Assembly: GCA_946186915.1 (NCBI GenBank)
Contig: CAMHOY010000002.1
Location: 1 to 64,000, forward strand
From: an uncultured Bacteroidales bacterium
Lineage (GTDB): Bacteria > Bacteroidota > Bacteroidia > Bacteroidales > Paludibacteraceae
Reading direction: 5' to 3'
Length of the DNA: 64,000 bases
Within the stretch, counting starts at the first letter, position 1. The number at the start of each line of letters is the position of its first letter. Positions 22,753 through 31,653 of this stretch are shown here, piece after piece. The translations under genes and the position numbers were made by a program. A model generated the notes under the pieces. That model did not search any database. It worked only from the letters and a program-made list of their open reading frames with translations, and had not been told where the DNA came from.

Positions 22753-24630
22753 CTATTCTATATGCAAGTCAATAGCTCCGGATATTTCAGTACTAATCTC
22801 GCCAGTTGGATCATTAATCTCATCAACCGCGGTGTAAACACGAACGAAATCAATCGTCGGCAGACTAACAGATTGTCCGTATGTATCTACAGCCCACGAG
22901 ATATCAAACGACGAACCTATTGTATCATTGTTCGGTTTATTATCCACATAGCCGAAATCCAATATCTTCTGAACTGTCTGCCCGCTTATTTTTACCGTCT
23001 GTGAGGGCAACTTGGCGCCATAGAGCGTGTATTCGTCCTCTTCCAACCACTGCGGGTAATATGGCTGTTTATGGAAGGGATTTTGAATGGTATCCCCGGA
23101 ACGCGTATAGGTCTTCTGATACGTATGATTTGTCTGCGGATTATCGTACAGACAGCCTTTAAGTTCATACCATGTATCATCGGGCATTCCATTATTATTT
23201 GCGTCACGACTCACCAATACTATTCCGGGTTCAGAACTACCATACTCCGTACTTCCAGTCATATAATAGGCATTCGCGAGTATTTGTATATCGCGGCCTT
23301 CTTTATTCTCTACAGGGTGGTCAAAGCCAAATGTAATATAACCACCCCAGCCTCCGAGGCAAACCAATCCACCGGCATTGTTGGCAATTGCTTGCTCACA
23401 TTTACGGCACATGGTCTCGGCATCATCACCCTCCTCATATTTGGGCAACTCATTGACAAACTGCCCCATACCCGGCAAATATTCATATACATGTGCGAGG
23501 TAACGATGAACATCTTCATGTGAGCCGGTATCGGGTGCCAGTGAATATTCTCCCGTCACGCGACAGAGATGTCCCGGAATATCTCCGGTCAGTGCGCGCC
23601 AGTGCTCATGGCCATCGTATCCATAGCAATGCAGCACTCCGGAAGAAACGTAGTTCTTCGCATCCGTAATGTAAAGAGCCTCATCTGTCGCTAAAAGACC
23701 ATATGGATGCTCGTAGTTTTTGATATCTATCGGTTGAGGCTGTTCCGCAAAGTCAATTGTGGAGAACGCGCGTAGTGTATTTGCTTCATTATCAATGACA
23801 TACGCAGTATTCCCGCAGATGGAGATATTTGAACATGACGTAGTAATACGCTTTAGGATATGGGTAAAGTCTAGGATTACCAGGGAAGGCATAGCATTTA
23901 CATAGTTTCCTTGGCAGCAAACCCATAGATGTTTCTGTGCATCCACGCGAATGCGTGTCGGGTTCAAACCCACCGGTATCTTTTCTATCTCTGTAAAAGT
24001 CGTCAGGTCAATGACCGAAATCGTAGAGTCATAGCGATTGGTGAGGTATCCTCCGGAATTGCAGACAAAGAGTTTGTTATCCACGACACACAGTTCATCG
24101 GGTTGATGGCCGACTTTGACTTCCCGTGTAACAGTGAGTGTAGCCGTGTCCACTTCATAGACAGAACCTAACATATCCGGGTCTGCAATCGAACCAACGT
24201 ACGCGCTGACATACATCTTATCTCCCTTGAATGCCATGTAACGGCAATTAGATATATCAATTTTTGCAATATGTCGTGCTGAGAGGTCCATCACTTCCAC
24301 TTTATGTGAGCAGTTAATGACGGCATACAAGCGATGACCATATTGCTGAATATCATTGCCGACATCTCCCAGTTCCTTCATCTGTGTTGGGTTCATCGCC
24401 CCGTACCAATTGGAGTAGTAATCTCCGGTGTGAAGGTTGATATAGTCCAGTCGGGCCTTGTTCGAGCCCATATTTCCTTCACAGAGTACATACAATCCTC
24501 CATTGCGTACTTCATCCGTGACGTGCGTTCCTATCGTAGGATAGACGATTTCGTCACCGCGACAGGAGGCAAGCATTATGCATATGCATAATACAATTTG
24601 AAATTTTAATATCTGAAGGCAAGGGTGCAT
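22753..24630 (-). CDS. BtuG-like surface lipoprotein: beta-propeller fused to an extra C-terminal domain
   Basis: A 625-residue lipoprotein (lipobox IMLASC, Cys about 23). Residues about 40-390 show repeated YncE-like beta-propeller blades (GNDIQQYGHRLYAVINCSHKVEVMDL, DNKLFVCNSGGYLTN and similar), as in BtuG, which caps BtuB and captures cobalamin. Residues about 400-625 form a second domain (GGLVCLGGWGGYITFGFDHP, SRDANNNGMPDDTWYEL) with an Asp/Asn loop that resembles a calcium site. The gene overlaps btuB by 25 nt. It is longer than a propeller-only BtuG; the role of the added domain is unknown. The B12 role rests on the fold and on the riboswitch operon. Confidence 0.85.
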   Translation of the reverse strand: MHPCLQILKFQIVLCICIMLASCRGDEIVYPTIGTHVTDEVRNGGLYVLCEGNMGSNKARLDYINLHTGDYYSNWYGAMNPTQMKELGDVGNDIQQYGHRLYAVINCSHKVEVMDLSARHIAKIDISNCRYMAFKGDKMYVSAYVGSIADPDMLGSVYEVDTATLTVTREVKVGHQPDELCVVDNKLFVCNSGGYLTNRYDSTISVIDLTTFTEIEKIPVGLNPTRIRVDAQKHLWVCCQGNYVNAMPSLVILDFTHILKRITTSCSNISICGNTAYVIDNEANTLRAFSTIDFAEQPQPIDIKNYEHPYGLLATDEALYITDAKNYVSSGVLHCYGYDGHEHWRALTGDIPGHLCRVTGEYSLAPDTGSHEDVHRYLAHVYEYLPGMGQFVNELPKYEEGDDAETMCRKCEQAIANNAGGLVCLGGWGGYITFGFDHPVENKEGRDIQILANAYYMTGSTEYGSSEPGIVLVSRDANNNGMPDDTWYELKGCLYDNPQTNHTYQKTYTRSGDTIQNPFHKQPYYPQWLEEDEYTLYGAKLPSQTVKISGQTVQKILDFGYVDNKPNNDTIGSSFDISWAVDTYGQSVSLPTIDFVRVYTAVDEINDPTGEISTEISGAIDLHIE

Positions 24631-26636
24631 CGTATGTTTTGTTTAGGCATCGGATAGTTCTGAATAACTTCATAATCCTGTCCGAGCATGTTATTGAGTT
24701 CAAAATTCGCTTTTAGCCAGAACTGCCGGATATTCCATTCGGCGTACACCGCCAAGTCATGTGTGTACCACGGCAACACTTCGTTATAGACAGTGTTCTC
24801 TTGTTGGCAGTACCGCTTGCCGACATATATGAAGGAGTAGTTGAAACCGTAATGGTCTCCGCGCTTGCTCTTCCAGTCCAATCCGCCCACTACACTTCCG
24901 CTGTGCCAAGGGATGTAAGGTATCTGATGCCCGTAGTAGGTGTCCTCCGGATTGGTGACATCTATCGCCGTTTGGTAAGTATAGTTCAGCCGTGCACGGA
25001 GTGTGAAGTTCAGCGGTAGAAAGAAAGAGAAGTCCGCCTTGGAATCCACACCGTTGATCTTCACTGTTCCGAGATTCAACATCGTCCAACGGAACTGCTG
25101 TCCCTTCGGATATGCAATAATCTTATCCGTCACGCGGTTATAGTAATACGACGCACTAAGGTCGATGTGGTAAGTCTTATCTGTTTTGCGGTAAGCCACC
25201 TCAACGGAGTGTTGACGCGCTAATTCCGGTCGCAAATTCGCGTTGCCGAGGTCGGTATAATAGAGGTCGTTGAAGGTTGGATAGCGATAACTCTGCTTAT
25301 AGAAAGCATTGATACTCAGGTCGATAGCCGGATAAGGGCGCAAAGAGAAGAAAATACCCGGGGTGAATTTACATTTGTCATTGGTGATTGATGATTTGTC
25401 ATTTTGCACAGCAGTCATGAGGACGGATGCCTGTAATCTCAGATATTCCTTGATATTCATGGCTGTAGCGACACTTAACCAATGACTATGCCTGTTGAAA
25501 TGTTCGGGAACAGCCTCTATGAGCAGGTTTTTTCTGTCGAGAATATTATACTGGTAGTCGTATGCGAGCGAAGCGTCCCACCAATTGAATATCCGCACCT
25601 TATTCGCAAAGGAGAAATAGACTTCTTGCTGCAGATATTCGTTGTTAGACGGCAAGAGGCGCTCGTCATAGTTCTTATAATGCGTGTAATCGTTAGCCCA
25701 CTTCGCCAAAACGCGCGTATTCCATCGATTAAACCACTCATCTTGCCATTCAGCCTGCACAAAATTGTTACGATCCCACAGACGCTCACCATTCCGCCAT
25801 ACATTATTGACGATTGCGCCGGGAATGCCGCGCTCCGACCAATAATTATAGGCATGGATTCGGAAGAATCCGGTGGTACTATAATAGTCATGCAGTCCGC
25901 CTTCCACGCGCACGGCATTAATGTCTCCGTTTTGCCGAATGGCTGTGGTATCGTACGCTACTTCCCCCGAAGGCAGTACACGTCTGTAGCGGAAAGGATA
26001 TCTACCATCCGAATAGACGTACTCGGCATCGAAATTGAGTGCGAGCGTCTCCGTCAGCTTGACATCAAACCCCAGACTCGGATTTGCAAGGGCAAACGAG
26101 CCGCAACGCATTTGCGCGCGTACGTGCACGCGTTCCTTATCTTTAAAATAAGGTCTGCGAGTAGTGAGATACACATTTCCTGCCGCCCCGAACTCCCGTG
26201 CAGACTGAAATATATCGGATTTTTGGCCGTTATAGAGTTGAATCTGCTCCATGTTATCGAGCGAGAAGCGACCTAAGTCCACTTGTCCGTTTTGCGCATT
26301 GCCAAGCTGTACTCCGTTATAATAAACAGCGGTGTGCTGGCTTCCCATAGATCGAACGTTGATGGTTTTAATACCTCCTACTCCGCCATAGTCCTTGAGT
26401 TGAACTCCCGAGAAATAGCGCAAGGCATCCGCTACAGAAAGTGCGTTTAGGCGTTTCAGTTCAGCTCCCTTGAGCGTCTGCGGTACAATAACATCTTTCG
26501 CTAAAGCACGCGCCGTTACTTCCACTTCCTCTATATGGAATTGGTTATACAACGAATCTAACTCCGCATCGCTGACAGCGAATACAGAGCGTGCACATAG
26601 TGCGAAAATCAGTATTAAAAGAATATTTTTGTTCAT
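24606..26636 (-). CDS. btuB: TonB-dependent cobalamin receptor
   Basis: A 676-residue outer-membrane receptor. It has a signal peptide (MNKNILLILIFALCARSVFA), a TonB-box region at about 35-40 and a plug domain at about 50-160 (LSVADALRYFSGVQLKDYGGVGGIKTINVRS). A 22-strand-type barrel ends in the aromatic CTLAFRY. The cobalamin riboswitch in the leader and the BtuG/BtuF-like genes downstream identify the substrate as B12 or a related corrinoid. Five ATTTG-type heptamers lie in frame in the barrel (about residues 411-421, NDKSSITNDKCK), probably in an extracellular loop. The length is normal to slightly long. Confidence 0.93.
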   Translation of the reverse strand: MNKNILLILIFALCARSVFAVSDAELDSLYNQFHIEEVEVTARALAKDVIVPQTLKGAELKRLNALSVADALRYFSGVQLKDYGGVGGIKTINVRSMGSQHTAVYYNGVQLGNAQNGQVDLGRFSLDNMEQIQLYNGQKSDIFQSAREFGAAGNVYLTTRRPYFKDKERVHVRAQMRCGSFALANPSLGFDVKLTETLALNFDAEYVYSDGRYPFRYRRVLPSGEVAYDTTAIRQNGDINAVRVEGGLHDYYSTTGFFRIHAYNYWSERGIPGAIVNNVWRNGERLWDRNNFVQAEWQDEWFNRWNTRVLAKWANDYTHYKNYDERLLPSNNEYLQQEVYFSFANKVRIFNWWDASLAYDYQYNILDRKNLLIEAVPEHFNRHSHWLSVATAMNIKEYLRLQASVLMTAVQNDKSSITNDKCKFTPGIFFSLRPYPAIDLSINAFYKQSYRYPTFNDLYYTDLGNANLRPELARQHSVEVAYRKTDKTYHIDLSASYYYNRVTDKIIAYPKGQQFRWTMLNLGTVKINGVDSKADFSFFLPLNFTLRARLNYTYQTAIDVTNPEDTYYGHQIPYIPWHSGSVVGGLDWKSKRGDHYGFNYSFIYVGKRYCQQENTVYNEVLPWYTHDLAVYAEWNIRQFWLKANFELNNMLGQDYEVIQNYPMPKQNIRCTLAFRY
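25372..25406. repeat. Five degenerate 7-nt repeats inside btuB
   Basis: Plus-strand units CATTTGT, CATTGGT, GATTGAT, GATTTGT, CATTTTG. They encode NDKSSITNDKCK on the minus strand. The array is more degenerate than those in the btuF-like gene and korA. Confidence 0.65.
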
Positions 26637-26764
26637 TGTTCGTCCTACTCCAGGAGGACTTTCAATTGCGCAAAGACGAAGCGATCTGACTTAGGTCCTA
26701 CGACCATCACAGTTGCCGGTCAGTCCGGGATTCTCACCCGAGTTCTCTTCTATCTTCTTTGCTG
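26637..26764 (-). promoter_or_regulatory. Cobalamin riboswitch controlling the btuB operon
   Basis: The minus strand carries the conserved cobalamin core GGGTGAGAATCCCGG followed by CTGACCGGCAACTGTGA and then the pairing partner GTCAG. It fills the 128-nt gap between the DUF1846 gene and btuB. A 5-bp-arm stem (GTCCT/AGGAC, 26642-26659) ends 5 nt before the btuB ATG, so control is probably by blocking ribosome access; there is no T-run. The 5' limit of the aptamer may reach into the end of the DUF1846 gene. Confidence 0.93.
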
Positions 26765-28246
26765 TTATTTTTTAGCGGGTTCTGTTGTTAAATCAATTCC
26801 CAATTTCTTAAATGTTCTCCAGTCCACTTCCTTCAGCATCACAGTGGAGTGCGCCTGACATCCTTTGAGCAGAGGAAGTGTTTCCAAAGCTTTGCGGCAG
26901 TTCTCATCTTGTAGCGAGAGTACCGACAATGCTACTAAGACTTCATCCGTATGCAGACGCGGGTTCTGACCATGCAGATAGCGAATCTTCGTCTGTTGGA
27001 TTGGTGTAATGATTTCCTCCGGAATGAGTCGTACGGAATGGTCAATACCCGCCAGTTCTTTCATTGCATTAATCAGCAAGGCGGCAGAAGAACCCAATAA
27101 ATCTCCGGCTTCCGAAGTGATGATTTTTCCATTCGGCAATTCGATAGCGGCTGCATGCGCAAACGCACCATCGTGCAACGCCCCTGTGAGTGCTCGGCGT
27201 TCTCGCGCAGCCACCGTTGTGTTCCTATACGCAGTATTGATACCTACCTGTTGTTGTAGCAGGGCCAGTTTCTTAATCTCTGCATCGTTGCATGCTCCGT
27301 TCGCCATGTGGCACAAAGCCTGGAAGTAGCGACGGATAATCTCCTGTTTGCTTGCCTCTCGTACGGCATTATCATCGCTGATACAGAATCCTACCATGTT
27401 CACACCCATATCGGTTGGTGACTTATAGGGGTTCTTGCCGTAGATGGAGGTAAACAGAGCATCCAGAACGGGATAAATCTCTACATCACGGTTATAGTTC
27501 ACGGCCGTCTTTCCATATGCCTCCAGATGGAAGGGATCAATCATATTCACGTCTTGTAGGTCAGCAGTCGCAGCCTCGTACGCCACGTTGAGTGGATGTT
27601 TGAGTGGTAAATTCCACACAGGGAAAGTCTCGAACTTAGCATAGCCAGCCTCGTGTCCTCGCGCATGTTCACTATAGAGTTGACTCAGACACACCGCCAT
27701 TTTGCCGCTTCCCGGTCCCGGTGCTGTAACAACTACCAGAGGACGCGTTGTCTCCACAAAGTCATTACGGCCGAATCCTTCTTCCGAAGCAATAAGGTCC
27801 ACGTTATGCGGATAACCATCAATGATATAATGGTAGTACACACGGATTCCTTTGCGCTCCAAGCGCTGACGATAAGCGTCTGCCGATCGCTGACCAGCAT
27901 AATGCGTGATAACGACCGATGAGACCATGAAACCGCGTTCCAAAAAGGCCTCACGCAGGCGGAGCACATCTTCATCATAGGTAATACCCAAGTCCTGACG
28001 CACCTTATTGCGCTCGATATCCTCTGCAGAGATGACGATGATGATTTCCAACGAGTCTTGCAACTGCATTAACATCTGCAGTTTACTGTCCGGCATGAAT
28101 CCGGGTAGTACTCTACTCGCATGCAGATCGTCGAACAATTTACCGCCTAACTCCAAGTATAGTTTGTTTCCAAACTGCGCAATTCGTTCACGGATATGCT
28201 CCGATTGAATACGGATATATTTATCGTTGTCAAAAGCAGTAGCCAT
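26765..28246 (-). CDS. DUF1846 family protein
   Basis: A 493-residue cytoplasmic protein of the DUF1846 family. Characteristic stretches are LYLELGGKLFDDLHASRVLPGF, VVVTAPGPGSGKMAVCLSQLY (a P-loop-like Gly-rich segment) and DMGVNMVGFCISDD. The biochemical function is not established to my knowledge; the N-terminal half looks nucleotide-binding. It starts 2 nt after the wzc stop, so it is transcribed with the polysaccharide genes, and the B12 riboswitch follows its stop. I see no functional link to either neighbour. The length fits the family. Confidence 0.88.
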   Translation of the reverse strand: MATAFDNDKYIRIQSEHIRERIAQFGNKLYLELGGKLFDDLHASRVLPGFMPDSKLQMLMQLQDSLEIIIVISAEDIERNKVRQDLGITYDEDVLRLREAFLERGFMVSSVVITHYAGQRSADAYRQRLERKGIRVYYHYIIDGYPHNVDLIASEEGFGRNDFVETTRPLVVVTAPGPGSGKMAVCLSQLYSEHARGHEAGYAKFETFPVWNLPLKHPLNVAYEAATADLQDVNMIDPFHLEAYGKTAVNYNRDVEIYPVLDALFTSIYGKNPYKSPTDMGVNMVGFCISDDNAVREASKQEIIRRYFQALCHMANGACNDAEIKKLALLQQQVGINTAYRNTTVAARERRALTGALHDGAFAHAAAIELPNGKIITSEAGDLLGSSAALLINAMKELAGIDHSVRLIPEEIITPIQQTKIRYLHGQNPRLHTDEVLVALSVLSLQDENCRKALETLPLLKGCQAHSTVMLKEVDWRTFKKLGIDLTTEPAKK

Positions 28247-28248
28247 AC

Positions 28249-30873
28249 TTATGCTTTATTATCATTCTCCTTGTTCTGCGCCTCCTCATCATCCTCATCG
28301 TGGTGGTAATAGTAATACGAGCGGTAAGCCTTGTCATCCTTCATCAGTTTGCCGTATATCTTACCATACAACTTACCATAACGTTTTGATTTTGCATTAT
28401 CTCCTCCGTAGCCGTAACCATAACCACCATAGCCACCGTAACCAAAGTGACCGTATCCATAGCCACCGTAGCCACCATAACCATAGCCATAACCGGATCC
28501 ATAGGAGTGACGTCCTTCAGTCGGGATATCAGAGAGTACCAATTGGATCTTCTCCGGATTATCCACAACGTCCGCTACCTGCTCCAAGGTCTGTTTGCAG
28601 AAGGATTTATTGGTCTGCATACAACGGATTACATACAGACAAAGGTCACTATGCTCGATAACAGCATATGCATCCGGTACCAAGCCGATAGGCGAAGTAT
28701 CGATGATGATGAAGTCATATATTTTACGTGCCTCCTCTATCGTCTTTGCCAATTTATCGGAGTGCACCAATTCTCCCGGGTTCGGCGGAATAGTACCTGC
28801 ACGAACGAAGTCGAAGCCAAACGGCGTATTACGCACATAGATATCTTCCAGTTCCGCATCACCAATCAGATAGTTCGATGCACCCGGACCATTCTCCAAA
28901 CCTAATTTCGTATGAATATTCGGTTTACGCAGGTCAAGATCCACGAGCAATGTCTTCTTTCCGGTCATTGCATACAATGCCGCAAGGTTGGTAGAGAGGT
29001 AAGTCTTACCATCACCGGACTCGGTAGATGTTACACATATTACCATCTTGTCTTTACGACGTAAAACAAATTCCATGCGCGTTCGGATGGCACGTAACAT
29101 CTCCGCATAACTGGATCGAGGCGAAGCGCGTACCAACGTCGGGTTCTGGCTCTTTGCATGACGAAGAGTACCTATCAGACGGAAAGATTTGAGTTTGAGA
29201 ACATCCTTCGGCGAACGGATTTTATTGTTGAGCAACTCGCTGAGAATAATAAGTATCATTGGAATGAGGAAACCAATGACGAGATAGGTAGAAGTGGTCT
29301 TCTTCTTTGCCTTGGCATTCATGATAGCCGTAGTACGTGCCTTATCCATGATAGAGTTATCAGGCGTGTTAGATGCCTTTTGAATCTCGGCCTCGGCACG
29401 CTTCTGGAGGAAGAAGGTATAGTAGTTATCATCAATGCGGTAGTTACGCTCAATGGCTACCATCTGCAGTTCTTTCTGCGGCAACTGCTTAATTGAACGC
29501 TCTACCTCCTGATAGCGATTCGCTAAATCGGCTTTTTCAATCTCCAGCGATGCCCGCATAGAGGTTACGATCTCTTCTATCGCCGTCTTGACATTTTCTA
29601 TATCCTTGGTGTATTTCGCGTAGTATACGTTTTTCTCCGTCAGTTCTCCTCGCTGAATTCGCAAGTCATTAAGTTGCTGTACCAGACCTACCAACATAGG
29701 TTCGTTCACGCCCATGGTTGTCGGTGCAATAACCGCATCTTTTTCAATATTATCATGGATATACTTGATCAAATAGTCGAAATAGGTCTCGCGCAGACGA
29801 AGTTCCATTGATTGCTGGTCATAGGCTGCTATGCGGCCCATTAATTGCCCCGCATAAGAATTGACATCCACGAATTTGTTCTCCTGACGGAAATCAGTCA
29901 TCGCTCCTTCACTCACCTGCAAGGAAGACTGCAGGTTCGTCAACTGCTCGTTAATGAAGCGGATGGAGTTCTCTGCCACCTCATTCTTCTGCTCGAGATT
30001 TTGCAATAAGTATATCTTCGCCAACTCGTCGATGAACTCACAGTCCCGTTGCGGTGTCTCGCTGACGAGCGAGAGCGCCAAGACAGTCGATCCTTCCGTT
30101 ACGAAAGACAGTTGCAGACGACTCATGAATTCGTCTACCAATGACTCATGGCTACGGAAACGGAAATATACTTTTCCGCTGTTCGTCATCAATTCTGTCG
30201 GCAGGATTGTTCCATCAAAATACGGACAATGAATCGGTTCTCCATAGTGGGCATCAAGTTCCAAAGGCATATTCTCGTTCGTCGAAGAAATGTGCATTGA
30301 ACCGTCATGGCTGAAGTTCACCTGATAGAGAATCTCATATGCCCGCGCGTCGAGACGAGTCGTCTCTACGACAATTGGTGTCTGACGATAGAGCTGACGG
30401 GTTTTAAAACGGCCCTGCGTGATATATTCGACGTTCATAAATGGTAGTGAATCCACTACTCTACTCATCAGATCGTACGATCCGAGCATAATCATCTGGT
30501 TATTCACGTTCTTGTACCCCGCATCCACGCCGAAACCACTCATCAATGCTGACGCCGAACCGCCATATGTTCCGCTTTCCTTGATAACGATTGTACCCTG
30601 AGAGTAATACGTTGGTATCCAGCGTCTGTTTTTGAGCATCGAAAGACCTAACGCAATCACGAGAGCAATCACGAACAAATACCAATAATGCAAGAATGTG
30701 AACAACCACTCCAGCGGATTGAAGTTCAGTCCATTGTCATCATCATCATTCTGCTGAGGATCTTGCTGATAATACTGCTGATTACCGCCCTGATAGTAAT
30801 AGGCGTTGTTGCCACCCGGGTTATAGTATCGGTTGTTACCGCCCGGCGTGTAATATTGATTGTTGTTATCCAT
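28249..30873 (-). CDS. wzc: Wzc-type polysaccharide co-polymerase / BY-kinase
   Basis: An 874-residue inner-membrane tyrosine autokinase. A Tyr/Gly/Asn-rich N-terminal tail (1-45, repeating YYTPGGNN-like units) precedes the first membrane helix (about 58-78). A Wzz-type periplasmic region with coiled coil follows, then the second helix (about 525-545). The kinase domain has Walker A ESGDGKTYLSTNLA and a DLDLRKPN Walker A' motif. The C-terminal cluster (about 790-860) is a long GYGYGGYGG run plus YYYYHHDEDDEE, far more Tyr/Gly-rich than the usual short tyrosine cluster. It controls export and chain length with Wza. It is the third export gene of the operon. Confidence 0.92.
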   Translation of the reverse strand: MDNNNQYYTPGGNNRYYNPGGNNAYYYQGGNQQYYQQDPQQNDDDDNGLNFNPLEWLFTFLHYWYLFVIALVIALGLSMLKNRRWIPTYYSQGTIVIKESGTYGGSASALMSGFGVDAGYKNVNNQMIMLGSYDLMSRVVDSLPFMNVEYITQGRFKTRQLYRQTPIVVETTRLDARAYEILYQVNFSHDGSMHISSTNENMPLELDAHYGEPIHCPYFDGTILPTELMTNSGKVYFRFRSHESLVDEFMSRLQLSFVTEGSTVLALSLVSETPQRDCEFIDELAKIYLLQNLEQKNEVAENSIRFINEQLTNLQSSLQVSEGAMTDFRQENKFVDVNSYAGQLMGRIAAYDQQSMELRLRETYFDYLIKYIHDNIEKDAVIAPTTMGVNEPMLVGLVQQLNDLRIQRGELTEKNVYYAKYTKDIENVKTAIEEIVTSMRASLEIEKADLANRYQEVERSIKQLPQKELQMVAIERNYRIDDNYYTFFLQKRAEAEIQKASNTPDNSIMDKARTTAIMNAKAKKKTTSTYLVIGFLIPMILIILSELLNNKIRSPKDVLKLKSFRLIGTLRHAKSQNPTLVRASPRSSYAEMLRAIRTRMEFVLRRKDKMVICVTSTESGDGKTYLSTNLAALYAMTGKKTLLVDLDLRKPNIHTKLGLENGPGASNYLIGDAELEDIYVRNTPFGFDFVRAGTIPPNPGELVHSDKLAKTIEEARKIYDFIIIDTSPIGLVPDAYAVIEHSDLCLYVIRCMQTNKSFCKQTLEQVADVVDNPEKIQLVLSDIPTEGRHSYGSGYGYGYGGYGGYGYGHFGYGGYGGYGYGYGGDNAKSKRYGKLYGKIYGKLMKDDKAYRSYYYYHHDEDDEEAQNKENDNKA

Positions 30874-30879
30874 AGTCTT

Positions 30880-31653
30880 TTATCTATACAGTAATGCCAC
30901 ATAATTGAGTACCGTTGTCAACAGAGCTACACTGCTTGTAATAAGTCCAAGGAAGCCTGTATAAGTCGGTACTTTATAGAAACTGTCTTTTGTACGTGCC
31001 ACATAGATGACGTCATTCGGATAGACGTAGTAATATTTCGAATCGATGATAGAATTCGTTCGCATATCAAATTCCAACACCTCGGGCTCTTCGCCATTGT
31101 CATGAGGACGTATAATACGTATGTGACGGCGGTCTCCGCTATTCATTACATCACCTGTCATGGCGAGGGCTTGGAAGATGTTCATCTTCTCTTTATATAT
31201 AAAATAACGGCCAGCACGGGCATCACCCACAACAGAGAAATACTTGTTGTATAGCGCCACCTTGACATCAGCGTCCGGGATTATCTCACGGATGGCAGCC
31301 CGGATGGTATCCTGTGCTTCCTGTTCCGTCAGCCCTACTACCTTTATCGGCCTGAGGAATGGCAGATCGATTGTACCGTCCTCATAGACGCGGTAAGAAT
31401 TGGCATACTGGGAAGCACTGGCACCGCCGTTGCCCGCTGCCATCATCTTTGAGATTGTCTCGTCCAAGGTCACTAAACGATAGATAATCTCATCGTTGAC
31501 GCGTATTCGGTAGGGCTCGTACGGCACGGAGTCGTACACCGGTAACTTGTTCGCTTTCGTTGGTTCCTGCAAGTAGCCAATCTGCCGATGGCTGTAGCAA
31601 CTCGATAATAATACGGCGACGAGGCCGAAGAGAACTATTCGTATCGTTTTCAT
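30880..31653 (-). CDS. Wza-type polysaccharide export lipoprotein, paralog 2
   Basis: A 257-residue outer-membrane export protein of the Wza/BexD family. The lipobox is VLLSSC (Cys about 19). The poly_export domain (YRIRVNDEIIYRLVTLDE) is followed by SLBB-like strands (GRYFIYKEKMNIFQALAMTGD) and a hydrophobic C-terminal helix that may cross the outer membrane. It overlaps its paralog upstream by 4 nt. The two share residue patterns along the whole length but are clearly diverged, so this is a tandem duplication and not an assembly artefact. Confidence 0.88.
   Translation of the reverse strand: MKTIRIVLFGLVAVLLSSCYSHRQIGYLQEPTKANKLPVYDSVPYEPYRIRVNDEIIYRLVTLDETISKMMAAGNGGASASQYANSYRVYEDGTIDLPFLRPIKVVGLTEQEAQDTIRAAIREIIPDADVKVALYNKYFSVVGDARAGRYFIYKEKMNIFQALAMTGDVMNSGDRRHIRIIRPHDNGEEPEVLEFDMRTNSIIDSKYYYVYPNDVIYVARTKDSFYKVPTYTGFLGLITSSVALLTTVLNYVALLYR

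Noticed and set aside
25482-26276. 264-residue plus-strand ORF inside btuB
   Set aside because: Antisense shadow with no domain or start signal.
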